This document shows, one piece after another, positions 6,473-14,032 of a stretch of DNA of 33,574 nucleotides. The DNA comes from a bacterium (GTDB lineage: Bacteria > CSSED10-310 > JAFGSJ01): contig JAFGSJ010000032.1 in NCBI GenBank assembly GCA_016934675.1, forward strand, positions 1-33,574. The letters are read 5' to 3'. The stretch's first letter is position 1. Every line of letters starts with the position of its first letter. The position numbers and the translations under genes are program-made. The notes below the pieces were generated by a model, which saw nothing but the letters and a program-made list of their open reading frames with translations, ran no database searches and was not told where the DNA came from.

Positions 6473-6574
6473 GTTTAACCTGCGCAGCCCGTTCCGCGAA
6501 GCGTATTGGGGCGGTTTGTGCATGAACGAAGCGAGAGGCACAAACCGTGACAAAGGGCACGTCAGGTTGAAGCA
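6473..6574 (+). other. attC recombination site (right end of array)
   Basis: Cores GTTTAAC (6473-6479) and GTTGAAG (6568-6574). The arm CCTGCGCAGCCCG pairs imperfectly with CGGGCACGTCAGG-like complement on the right (GGGCACGTCAGG), and the inner stem GGCGGTTTGTGC / GCACAAACCGTG is strong, with loop ATGAACGAAGCGAGAG. Because the core motifs are reverse complements of each other, orientation is not certain. No further attC is recognisable to the right. Confidence 0.78.
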
Positions 6575-7114
6575 TTTGCTAGCCAAATTAGACTTTAATA
6601 ATACATAGTTTTTATCTAATATTGAGATATTAATCAAGTGTAATTAAGAAACATCTCCGAGATGCACTCAGACAAAGCTTGTCCCTGCCTCATCTTCGAA
6701 TGATTTTAGCGAGAGATTGGTCTGAAAGCCATGATTAGTCGACAATCCCATATGTTCTATCGCTGTGCTCAAAAAGGAGAAAGATGAATTCGTGGCCGAT
6801 GCCATCACCATTTTTCACATGAAACCATCTGCCACGGCTTCTTTCCACTGGATCATACTTGAGAAAGACCTCAAGGCGAATCGCACGATCGAGGTTCTGC
6901 TGCGGGGTCGGAGAATAGTACATTGTCAAGCGTGTTGACCTTGGAAGGAGGCTATGAAGAAGTTCTGGGGGAGTGCTCCATTACATCCCTGTATCTCTTC
7001 CGAGTGACTACAGTATCATCCAGGCCATTTTTCTGGCTACTCAGAAAGCATGTCTACCCAGGAGATCGATTTTCGCAATTTCGCTCGGAGTCTCTGTGAA
7101 GAAGCAATAACAGA
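6575..7114. other. Non-coding gap between cassette array and FkbH cluster
   Basis: No gene could be supported with confidence. The longest frame with coherent composition is on the minus strand (6735-6923, ATG, 62 residues, MYYSPTPQQNL...RTYGIVD) and has no evident ribosome site or recognised family. A GGAGG-preceded ATG at about 6953 opens only 17 codons. No attC, IS end or terminator was recognised. Confidence 0.4.
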
Positions 7115-7142
7115 TTGACATTCATCGAAATCATGCTATAAT
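7115..7142 (+). promoter_or_regulatory. Strong sigma70-type promoter of the FkbH cluster
   Basis: Consensus TTGACA (7115-7120), a 16-bp spacer, and consensus TATAAT (7137-7142). Transcription should start near 7149, giving a leader of about 95-155 bases before the first gene. Both hexamers are perfect, which implies strong, probably unregulated expression. Confidence 0.75.
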
Positions 7143-7244
7143 TCATGCTTAAGAAAAATTGAAATTTCTATATATATTTTGAATGAGTGTCGTCATTAGG
7201 GCAGCTGACTACGACAATATTCGTGGTGTTTTTCTTTCTCAAAT

Positions 7245-9170
7245 ATGGATATCTGGCTAACTCCAACGAGGCATTACTTTCAAAATGTTGATAGGGAGAA
7301 TATTGTGGACAAATCAATGATACTGGAAACTATCCGGTCAGCGAGTGAGCAGCAGAACTATGATCGCATATCAGTGGTGCTTCGTCAGTTGCTTGGTCAG
7401 TCATTGACTGCATCAGAGTCCAACGCGATTGTTAATCAGGTTGCCTCTGTGCACGATTTTGTCACGTTCAAACCGTTTCGTATCGCGATATCACGCTCGT
7501 TTACGCTTGAACCGCTTGCTTCTTTCTTAAAGGCACGTTGTTTTGCAGCAGGATTGGATGCTGAGATTCGTTTTGGCGATTTTGGTACGTATGTGCAAGA
7601 TTTACTGGATACTAATGGGCAGCAATATGCGTTTAAACCGGATTTGTTGATCATCGCCATCCATACGGCGGATTATCTGCCGTCGATGTGGAATCAGATG
7701 TCGTCAGCCGATTCCCAGGAAGTGGTTGAGCAGGTTGCGGCTGATGTTGAGTTGTGGTTGTCTACGTTTCGCAGTCAGAACGATGCGCATGTGATCATTC
7801 ATAATTTTGAAGTGCCTCCTTATGCCGCGTTCGGGATTTTTGATGCTCAGGACTCACATGGACAAGCTGTAACCGTCCAAAAGGTTAACCACCGCTTGAT
7901 TGATATCGCGAGAAACCATTCCGGTGTTTATATTCTGGATTACGCGGGACTCGTTGCCCGTCGCGGGATCGAAAAATGGTATGACTGGACAAAATGGCTT
8001 TCGATCCATATGCCGATGACGCCGGAATCCATGGGCATGTTAGCAGATGAATACATGCGTTTCATCTGTCCTATTACCGGGAATGTGAGTAAAGCTCTTA
8101 TAGTTGATCTGGACAATACGTTGTGGGGTGGTGTAGTTGGTGAGGAGGGCATTGAGGGCATCAAACTTAGCACGACATATCCAGGCATTATCTATCGGAA
8201 TTTTCAGCAGCAAATCCTCAATCTGTATAAACGCGGGATTATTCTGGGGATTGCCAGTAAGAATAACTATGAGGATGCGATGGAAGTAATCGAGTCTCAC
8301 CCGGATATGCTTTTGCGTCCGCATCACTTTGCTGCGATCCAGATCAATTGGAAAGATAAGGCGAGCAATTTGCGATCAATTGCGGAAGAACTCAATATTG
8401 GTTTATCCTCTTTAGCATTTCTTGACGATAATCAAGCCGAGCGTTCATTAGTGCGTCTTAGTGCACCTGAGGTGGCTGTTATTGAACTGCCAGATCATCC
8501 GCTTGGATTTGCTGATGCGTTGGCTCGCATGCCAACCCTCGATCGATTATCGCTTTCAGAAGAAGATCGCAAACGTAGTGTTTACTATGCTGATCAACGG
8601 CGACGAAAATCGTTAAAAGATCAGTCAACCTCGCTGAATGCGTTTTTCCATTCGCTTGATTCACATGTCTATTTGCTGCCCGCATCTGCGCTGACGATTC
8701 CACGAATCGCACAATTGACACAAAAAACCAACCAGTTCAATTTGACGACGCGTCGCTATTCTGAGCAAGATATCGAGCGAATGGCTGCTGATCCGAATGT
8801 AGATGTTTTTTGTATCCGGGTATCGGATCGTTTTGGTGATAATGGTATTGTCGGCATATCGATTGTTCAATATGGTTCTGAACAACAAGCTGAAATCGAT
8901 ACTTTGTTGTTAAGCTGTCGCGTGATTGGCAGGACGATTGAAACGGCTTTATTGAGCTGCATGGCACACACTGCTTATCAGCGAGACGCAACTCGGTTGG
9001 TCGGTTGGTTCATACCCACGAAAAAGAACAAACCGGCTCAACGTTTTTTCCCTGATCATGGATTTGTCCAGGTTTCAACAACTGAACAAGGGACTTTATG
9101 GCAGCTTGATCTGACTAAACCGCTGCCCGAAGTGCCTGAGTGGATTACATTGCATATTTCGGAGGAATAG
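7245..9170 (+). CDS. FkbH-like HAD-family protein with SGNH-like and GNAT-like parts
   Basis: A 641-residue FkbH-type protein of the long form. Residues 60-265 resemble the SGNH-hydrolase-like N-terminal part (FKPFRIAISRSFTLEPL, then DLLIIAIHTADYLPSMW). Residues 284-470 are the HAD-IIIC domain, with the motif D288-L-D290-N-T in IVDLDNTLWGGVVGE and LAFLDDNQAERSLVR. Residues 480-620 resemble a GNAT-like C terminus. FkbH relatives act on ACP-bound three-carbon substrates such as glyceryl-ACP or in related acyl modifications; the ACP gene next door supports that. The longest frame starts at ATG 7245 without a clear ribosome site. A GTG at 7305 has AGGGAGAA four bases upstream and may be the real start. 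Confidence 0.88.
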   Translation: MDIWLTPTRHYFQNVDRENIVDKSMILETIRSASEQQNYDRISVVLRQLLGQSLTASESNAIVNQVASVHDFVTFKPFRIAISRSFTLEPLASFLKARCFAAGLDAEIRFGDFGTYVQDLLDTNGQQYAFKPDLLIIAIHTADYLPSMWNQMSSADSQEVVEQVAADVELWLSTFRSQNDAHVIIHNFEVPPYAAFGIFDAQDSHGQAVTVQKVNHRLIDIARNHSGVYILDYAGLVARRGIEKWYDWTKWLSIHMPMTPESMGMLADEYMRFICPITGNVSKALIVDLDNTLWGGVVGEEGIEGIKLSTTYPGIIYRNFQQQILNLYKRGIILGIASKNNYEDAMEVIESHPDMLLRPHHFAAIQINWKDKASNLRSIAEELNIGLSSLAFLDDNQAERSLVRLSAPEVAVIELPDHPLGFADALARMPTLDRLSLSEEDRKRSVYYADQRRRKSLKDQSTSLNAFFHSLDSHVYLLPASALTIPRIAQLTQKTNQFNLTTRRYSEQDIERMAADPNVDVFCIRVSDRFGDNGIVGISIVQYGSEQQAEIDTLLLSCRVIGRTIETALLSCMAHTAYQRDATRLVGWFIPTKKNKPAQRFFPDHGFVQVSTTEQGTLWQLDLTKPLPEVPEWITLHISEE

Positions 9171-9174
9171 AACG

Positions 9175-9420
9175 GTGGATACTGAAACCCTGCAAAAACG
9201 TGTGATTGACATTGTGGCCGATGCGCTGAAGGTCCCAGCCGCTCGGGTGAATCTTCAATCATCGCCTGATACACTTGAGGAGTGGGATTCCCTCCAACAT
9301 ACCTTGCTCGTGATGACGCTCGAAGAAGAGTTCGGGTTACAATTCAATCCGGAAGAGGTGTTGGAGCTTTTGAAAGTTGAGCTAATTGTGAGTCTGATCG
9401 AGGAAAAACAAACGGCGTAG
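9175..9420 (+). CDS. Acyl carrier protein
   Basis: An 81-residue ACP of normal length. Helix 2 begins with the phosphopantetheine attachment motif D38-S39-L40 (EEWDSLQHTLLVMTLEEEFG), and S39 is the predicted attachment serine. Acidic residues cluster after it, as in type II ACPs. It starts with GTG at 9175, with GGAGGAATAG just upstream overlapping the end of the FkbH gene (4-base gap), so the two are almost certainly co-translated. It probably carries the acyl group handled by the FkbH-like and reductase proteins of this cluster and is distinct from a housekeeping fatty-acid ACP. Confidence 0.93.
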   Translation: MDTETLQKRVIDIVADALKVPAARVNLQSSPDTLEEWDSLQHTLLVMTLEEEFGLQFNPEEVLELLKVELIVSLIEEKQTA

Positions 9421-9468
9421 TGGGTTTGGACGGAGGTATATGGACGGTGTAGGATTAGGAGGCGAGAC

Positions 9469-10107
9469 ATGGCTGATGTAGAAATAAGAACTTTTTCGGT
9501 AGAGGAAATAGGGCGGATTGCTGAAATTCGTCAGGTTTGTTTTGCAGGCTCGCATAGCTCCATTACACAACTGGGTTACGAACCAAACCGTCACTATTTA
9601 ATGTGGTTATATCAAACTGCGCAGGATTTGATTCCTTTGTGTGGTACCGTAGACGGTCAAATTGTGGGATATATTTTGACTGGTCATTTTGCTAACCTGA
9701 ATCAGTTTATTCGCTTGAAATGGTCATTGTTGGCCAGATATATGTTACAAAAACCGCAACTGTTTCTAAAACCGTTTGTTCGTCGGAAAGTCACGCGGGC
9801 TATATGCAATGTTGTTCCTTTCTTGCGAAGCACCTCTCAGCCTGAGACACCGCCTCCTATATTGGTTCCGACGGATAACCCTATAAATTGTTTGGATTTT
9901 GCTGTGTTGCCTGAGTATCGCAAATATCACATCAGTTTTCGGCTGGCTATAACAAATGAGAAAATTGCAGCAGAACATGGCTTTACACTGGTACATTTGG
10001 GTGTGCGCAAAAATACGCCACTGGTTATCAAATTTTGGGAGGTTTTGGGGTATCAAGTTACTGGTGAAAGTGACACTTCAGTGCGCCTTCAGAAAACTCT
10101 GGCGTGA
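9469..10107 (+). CDS. GNAT-family acyltransferase of the FkbH cluster
   Basis: A 212-residue GNAT-like protein. An N-terminal part (IRTFSVEEIGRIAEIRQVCF) and GQIVGYILTGHF match the early strands of the fold. The CoA-binding region appears as LDFAVLPEYRKYHISFRLA, with YRKYHIS in place of the usual RxxGxG/A loop, so that loop is modified. KFWEVLGYQVTGE is the typical C-terminal strand-turn. About 60 extra residues (95-140) lie between strands 3 and 4 and contain a basic, aromatic-rich segment. The ribosome site AGGAGG lies 7 bases before ATG 9469. It could move an acyl group from the neighbouring ACP or from CoA to a sugar or amine; this is inferred from context. Confidence 0.75.
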   Translation: MADVEIRTFSVEEIGRIAEIRQVCFAGSHSSITQLGYEPNRHYLMWLYQTAQDLIPLCGTVDGQIVGYILTGHFANLNQFIRLKWSLLARYMLQKPQLFLKPFVRRKVTRAICNVVPFLRSTSQPETPPPILVPTDNPINCLDFAVLPEYRKYHISFRLAITNEKIAAEHGFTLVHLGVRKNTPLVIKFWEVLGYQVTGESDTSVRLQKTLA

Positions 10108-10117
10108 TGTAGACTAA

Positions 10118-10532
10118 ATGGCGATGACAATACAGAATCGTTTCGAAGATATTGAAGTCGGGTAGCTCGCCGAAATTACCAGGACCATCACAGCTGCCGA
10201 CATCGATCAGTTTGCTCGCTTGTCGGGTGATTTCAACCCACTGCAGGTTGACGATGATTACGCCAAGCAAACATCGTTTCGTCGCCGTGTGGCGCATGGT
10301 GCACTCAGCTTTGCCTATATTTCTACGTTGATCTGACAACACTTGCCGGGTAACGGCGCATTGTGGATGAATCAGTCGATTGATTTTCTCGCATCGGTTT
10401 TTATTAGTGATGAGGTTAGCTAACGTTGGAAGTCGTTCACAAATCGATTTCTAAACGTATGCTATCTGAACTGTCAAGGCAGTCAAACAGGATGGACAAC
10501 AAACGCTAAAGGGAAAAGGGACGATAATGGTT
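10118..10532 (+). pseudogene. Decayed MaoC-type (R)-hydratase domain
   Basis: The frame from ATG 10118 reads like a MaoC/hot-dog (R)-specific dehydratase: FEDIEVG, ITAADIDQFARLSGDFNPLQVDDDYA, VAHGALSFAYIS, LPGNGALWMNQSIDFLASVFISDEV. DFNPLQVD and the AHG segment are the catalytic hydratase motifs. It is broken by TAG after FEDIEVG, TGA after AYISTLI and TAA after SDEVS. Similarity then continues in other frames (LEVVHKSISKRML, then VKQDGQQTLKGKGTIMVL). The last piece runs in frame into the downstream SDR gene, so the ancestor was probably one MaoC-SDR fusion protein. Three stops and at least two frameshifts make an active dehydratase very unlikely. Confidence 0.8.
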
Positions 10533-11333
10533 CTCGATGACCGTTCAACTGTTGAACAGGCATCCCTGGAGAATAAGCAGCTTTTATCTGACGGGATTAC
10601 TCTTGTTACGGGATCCTCGCGTGGGATTGGTGCAGCTATCGCAAAAACGCTCATCGCTGCTGGATTACATGTTATCGTAAATTACCATCGAAATACAGTG
10701 AATGCGAAGCAAGTTGTGGATGAGATCGAAGCATTGGGCAGACAATCGCTCGCTGTACAAGCTGATGTAACTAATGCTGTGGCGGTGCAGCAAATGGTTC
10801 AGGTTGCCCAACAACAATTGCAGCTCCCTGTGACCGTGTTAGTGAATAATGCATCTGGGGCGATAAATCCCGAGCCATTTTTAGAATCGGATTGGACCTC
10901 CATCGAGCGCCATTTTCAGGTTCAGGTAGGCGGGGCTTTTAATTGTGCACAAGCGGTTATCCCTGCTATGGTCGAAGTGGGTAAAGGACGGATTATTTCT
11001 ATTGGCTCAACAGTTTCTCGCAATATTCCTCCTAAGCATTGGACAGGGAATACTTTAGCTAAAACTTCATTGGCTGCACTGACACGCTCATTAGCAATAG
11101 AATTTGGTCCCAAGGGCATTTGTGTGAACACAGTTACTCCTGGCATGACTGAAACAGATATGATCGCTGACATTTCACCGCGTCAACAACAAATCGCCGC
11201 GATGCAAACGCCTTTACGGCGGCTTGCTCTTCCCGAAGATGTTGCCTGCGTTGTCATGATGTTGTGTTCTCCCGCAGGGAACTACATAACCGGCGATGAT
11301 ATTCCCGTTAATGGCGGTGCGGTCATGTATTAA
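10527..11333 (+). CDS. Short-chain dehydrogenase/reductase, FabG-like, lacking the active-site Tyr
   Basis: A 268-residue classical SDR with the Rossmann motif T28-GSSRGIG, NNAS around 107-110, and the NTVTPG segment and C-terminal GDDIPVNGGAVMY typical of FabG-like 3-oxoacyl-ACP reductases. The catalytic YxxxK reads N175-T-L-A-K179 in HWTGNTLAKTSL, so the Lys is kept but the Tyr is replaced by Asn. The Ser region is IGSTVS (161-164). The first 25 residues (up to SDGIT) are not part of the fold and continue from the decayed MaoC domain, so ATG 10527 may be a fortuitous internal start. It may be inactive, or use an altered mechanism, in keto-acyl-ACP reduction within this cluster. Confidence 0.85.
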   Translation: MVLDDRSTVEQASLENKQLLSDGITLVTGSSRGIGAAIAKTLIAAGLHVIVNYHRNTVNAKQVVDEIEALGRQSLAVQADVTNAVAVQQMVQVAQQQLQLPVTVLVNNASGAINPEPFLESDWTSIERHFQVQVGGAFNCAQAVIPAMVEVGKGRIISIGSTVSRNIPPKHWTGNTLAKTSLAALTRSLAIEFGPKGICVNTVTPGMTETDMIADISPRQQQIAAMQTPLRRLALPEDVACVVMMLCSPAGNYITGDDIPVNGGAVMY

Positions 11334-11355
11334 CTGACGTTACATCTAAGTGGAT

Positions 11356-11481
11356 GTGCTGGATGCGTATTTGTTCGGCTCGTGGGGTGAGGTGCGCACC
11401 ATTACCGACAACTGGATTGAGGAATACAACTCTACAACTTGGTCAGGTCCCATACTGCCTTGATCAACCTGCCCCAATAAG
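11356..11481 (+). pseudogene. IS3-family transposase C-terminal remnant
   Basis: VLDAYLFGSWGEVRTIT followed by DNWIEEYNST matches the end of the rve integrase domain of IS3-family OrfB transposases (usually ...WLxEYNxxRPHxALGxLxP). The tail continues in a shifted frame as RSHTALINLPQ and a stop. Only about 40 codons remain and no terminal inverted repeat was seen. It marks an old insertion and deletion between the FkbH cluster and the following small genes. Confidence 0.7.
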
Positions 11482-11717
11482 ATAAAAGGGGCACGTCGAA
11501 TTTGCCGGTAAAAGCCTGAGAGAGCCCTATGTGGTAAGGAACGGATGTACTACGGGGAAATACAATTGTGGCAAGTATGCGTGCTTGTGCTCAATGGCAT
11601 TGCCAACGGCGACTGAGCAGTGCTCGTTATCGTCATCGATGATCCGGAAACCATGTTTACCGTAGTTCGGTTTAAGGACACAATAGTTTTAACGCAGAGG
11701 AGAGTAAAATCAGAACG
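11482..11717. other. Intergenic, no supported gene
   Basis: No complete gene is visible. One stretch around 11620-11690 reads VLVIVIDDPETMFTVVRF in one frame with protein-like composition, but it has no start or ribosome site and I could not assign it. Confidence 0.3.
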
Positions 11718-12050
11718 ATGCATGAAAACGAAATTTCAGAGAAGATAAGAGGGGCTGCAATTGAAGTGCATACAATACTTGGCCCTGGTCTCTCGGAATC
11801 GGTATATGAAGAAGCTCTGTGTCAGAAATTGCATGTACGTGGACTACAATTTGTGAATCAACAAAGTGTTCCAATACCTTTTAAGGGCATAAATATTGGC
11901 ATATATCTCAGATTAGAGCAACTCCGGATTTCAGGGAAAGAATATGGAGAAGTTAAGCTTGCAGGAATTATTCATGATAAGGGGGAAATCACTATGTTAG
12001 CATTATCTTGTCAACCTACACAGTTGGATTGTATAGGAGGTATACAATGA
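11718..12050 (+). CDS. GxxExxY-family protein with replaced C terminus
   Basis: The first 75 residues match the GxxExxY family: ENEISEKIRGAAIEVHTILGPGLSESVYEEALCQKL contains the diagnostic G-L-S-E-S-V-Y, followed by an R-G-L...QQSVPIPFKG strand. Intact members are about 125-135 residues and continue with a VELKSV...LxLGLLINF core resembling PD-(D/E)xK nucleases. Here that core is missing; the sequence departs into KEYGEVKLAGIIHDKGEIT and ends TQLDCIGGIQ. It is probably a damaged or recombined gene. ATG 11718 has GAGGAGAG about 15 bases upstream. Its TGA overlaps the ATG of the next gene (ATGA), so it may be expressed only as a leader to that gene. The function of the family is not established. 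Confidence 0.55.
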   Translation: MHENEISEKIRGAAIEVHTILGPGLSESVYEEALCQKLHVRGLQFVNQQSVPIPFKGINIGIYLRLEQLRISGKEYGEVKLAGIIHDKGEITMLALSCQPTQLDCIGGIQ

Positions 12051-12367
12051 GCGGAAATGTCTGTCCTCAATGTGGTAAAGCTGTCATGACCTACAGCAGG
12101 TTTTTCAGAGAAGCTGAGCCATATCGGATCTCCAAATGTGGGAGCTGCGGTGCTCCACTGAAGCGAAGCAGAAAGGTTTTCATTTTGCTCCTTGTGATGT
12201 GTCTGATTCTCGTTGTTCCTATTCTATGTATCGTGAATACAATTGAACAAGGCCTACCGACTTGGATTGGAGTCATAATCGGAATCGTTGTGCTTGCATT
12301 TTGGGTTCTACTCACTAATTACCTGGGGTATCGTTTGATTGGTTGGATTCCTGCAGAAAATGAGTAA
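12047..12367 (+). CDS. Zinc-ribbon membrane protein, 106 aa
   Basis: A small protein of two parts. Residues 6-34 form a zinc ribbon with C6-x-x-C9 (CPQCGK) and C31-x-x-C34 (CGSCGAP). Residues 44-63 and 70-93 are two hydrophobic membrane segments, with RSRK before the first one suggesting a cytoplasmic ribbon. ATG 12047 is chosen over an in-frame upstream ATG at 12008 because TAGGAGG lies 7 bases before it and the ribbon begins at once. It overlaps the stop of the GxxExxY-like gene by four bases. No named family is recognised; similar small zinc-ribbon membrane proteins are widespread and uncharacterised. Confidence 0.7.
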   Translation: MSGNVCPQCGKAVMTYSRFFREAEPYRISKCGSCGAPLKRSRKVFILLLVMCLILVVPILCIVNTIEQGLPTWIGVIIGIVVLAFWVLLTNYLGYRLIGWIPAENE

Positions 12368-12437
12368 TTAATACTCACAACGATGAAATTAAAAAACGAA
12401 AAAGACGTTCGACTAGAAGCGAACCAGCACACTTGAA

Positions 12438-12641
12438 CAGTTAGTGCCAATCACTATTGCAGTTGCTCATAGATGGGGCGAAATTCTCGCACAATCAGAG
12501 ATCAGAGGGAGAAAAATGCCGATAATAGACGGCTTAATTGCTGCTAGAGGTCTTGTATATGATATGATTGTAGTAACCGGAAATACTGATGCTTTGGAAC
12601 AAAGTGAAGTAAAGTTACTCAATCCTTGGAGAGATTTATAA
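12438..12641 (+). pseudogene. Orphan C-terminal half of a PIN-domain toxin
   Basis: QLVPITIAVAHRWGEILAQS and the following residues to the stop align without gaps to the last 68 residues of the PIN toxin at 4978-5403, both as protein and as DNA. The N-terminal half with the first two acidic residues is missing, an upstream in-frame TAG closes the frame at 12414-12416, and no antitoxin gene is nearby. The catalytic D of PIIDGLIAA is kept, but VVTRN has become VVTGN. A GTG at 12444 could start translation, but the fragment cannot fold as a complete PIN domain. It is a relic of a second, related TA module. Confidence 0.85.
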
Positions 12642-12658
12642 AGGGACTCGTCACGGTC

Positions 12659-14029
12659 ATGAGAATAGTGCTTGTCAAACCTCCATCAAAAATCCATCTT
12701 GTTGTCCCACCGATTGGTCTGGCTTACCTGGCCGCGGGATGTGGCGGTCATGAGGTTGACATTCTCGATTGTCTGCGTGATCGATACGATCATCAGGATT
12801 TCAAAAGGTATATTCAGCAAAAAAAGCCGGACCTGGTTGGTTTGACCGCATTCAGTTTGGAAATCGATTCGGCCCTTCATTGTCTTCAGATAGTGAAAAG
12901 TATCGATCCCGGAATCGTGACCATAGTGGGTGGGGCCCATGCCAGTAATGTTCCTGAGGAAGTGCTGAGATGTCCGGACACGGATTATATCATGATCGGT
13001 GAAGGCGACCGGGCCTTCCCGAAATTTGCTGACGCGGTCCAAAACGGATCGGATGTATCAGCTCTGCCGGGACTTGGGTACCGCTTTAAAGATGAAATCA
13101 GAATCAATGCTCCGCAACTCATAACCGATCTGGACAGTATACCCTTCCCACGTTTCGATCTACTCCGTCTCGATGAGTATCCCCGGACCTATCAGGCTCG
13201 GAGATTTCCGGTCGCACCGATCATCACCAGTCGCGGGTGTCCCTTTGAATGTACCTTTTGTTCGGGTCATACGATCTCGGGTCGAACATTCAGGGCCCGA
13301 AGTCCGCGCAATGTTCTTGAAGAAATCAGAGTATTAATAGAACACTTTCAGGTCAAGGAAATCAGTATTTATGACGATAATTTCACGTTAAACAAGCGCC
13401 GGACACGGCAGATTTGTGAACTGCTGGTCCAAGCGGATCTCGACCTGATCTGGAACCTGCCTAACGGCTTGCGGATTGAAACACTCGATGCCGAACTCCT
13501 GAAACTGATGAAGCGAGCCGGATGCTACGAAATCTGCTCCGGAATCGAATCGTGCTCCGATCCGGTACTCAGGGCCATGAAAAAAAATATTAGTTGGGAT
13601 ACCATCAAGAATAAAGTACCGCTTATCTCGCGGGCGGGCATTCGTTCGACCGGTTTTTTTATATTGGGTTATCCGACCGAAACCAGGAAAGATATGGCCC
13701 AGACAGTGAAAAACTCGAGGAAGTTGAAACTTGATCGGGCCCGCTTTTTTCTTTTTCAGCCGTTACCGGGCTCAGAAGCCTTTATGAATCTGGTCCAACA
13801 GAAAATCATCGATCCGGACCTGGACTGGAATTGCATGGATTATTCAAAAGCCCACGTTGTGCCACCCGGTTTTACATCAAAAAAGGAGTTGGAAAAAATC
13901 CAACGCAATGCTATACTTTTCTTTTATCTGAGACCGTTCATTCTCATTAAATATATCTGGCAGAACCTGTCACTTGATCAATTGCGGGAATTATTGGCCA
14001 TGGTTAAAACGTATATATTTCATAGGTGA
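12659..14029 (+). CDS. B12-binding-type radical SAM protein
   Basis: A 456-residue class B radical SAM protein. Residues 1-130 form the B12-binding-like Rossmann domain (RIVLVKPPS at the start, VTIVGGAHAS, IMIGEGDRAF). The DxHxxG cobalamin motif is absent, as in many members. Residues 186-420 are the radical SAM barrel with C194-x3-C198-x2-C201 (RGCPFECTFCSG), followed by ISIYDDNFT, CSGIESCSDPVL and GYPTETRKDM, typical of BchE/HpnR-like enzymes. ATG 12659 gives the canonical N terminus; an earlier in-frame ATG at 12626 lies in the toxin relic. Probable roles are methylation or rearrangement of a lipid or small molecule; the substrate is unknown. The next gene starts 4 bases after its stop. 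Confidence 0.9.
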   Translation: MRIVLVKPPSKIHLVVPPIGLAYLAAGCGGHEVDILDCLRDRYDHQDFKRYIQQKKPDLVGLTAFSLEIDSALHCLQIVKSIDPGIVTIVGGAHASNVPEEVLRCPDTDYIMIGEGDRAFPKFADAVQNGSDVSALPGLGYRFKDEIRINAPQLITDLDSIPFPRFDLLRLDEYPRTYQARRFPVAPIITSRGCPFECTFCSGHTISGRTFRARSPRNVLEEIRVLIEHFQVKEISIYDDNFTLNKRRTRQICELLVQADLDLIWNLPNGLRIETLDAELLKLMKRAGCYEICSGIESCSDPVLRAMKKNISWDTIKNKVPLISRAGIRSTGFFILGYPTETRKDMAQTVKNSRKLKLDRARFFLFQPLPGSEAFMNLVQQKIIDPDLDWNCMDYSKAHVVPPGFTSKKELEKIQRNAILFFYLRPFILIKYIWQNLSLDQLRELLAMVKTYIFHR

Positions 14030-14032
14030 GTC

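Larger units (their letters stand above)
1..6574 (+). mobile_element. Integron gene-cassette array (integrase not in window)
   Basis: Seven imperfect palindromes with attC character punctuate this stretch, each just after a short gene or gene remnant. Four have well-paired arms and core sites close to RYYYAAC and GTTRRRY (1575-1703, 2415-2478, 3323-3450, 6473-6574). In several cassettes the stop codon lies inside the first attC core (for example 3326-3328 and 4521-4523), as is common in integron cassettes. Cargo is typical of sedentary chromosomal integrons: two toxin-antitoxin modules with their own promoters, an acetyltransferase, and unknown genes. Base composition changes sharply between neighbours; 2495-3328 is GC-rich, the TA cassettes are AT-rich. 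Most cassette genes point right, so intI and attI should lie left of position 1. The array appears to end at the attC at 6473-6574. Confidence 0.82.

Noticed and set aside
12373..12446. attC upstream of the PIN toxin relic
   Set aside because: GTTAGTG is core-like, but the arms do not pair convincingly.
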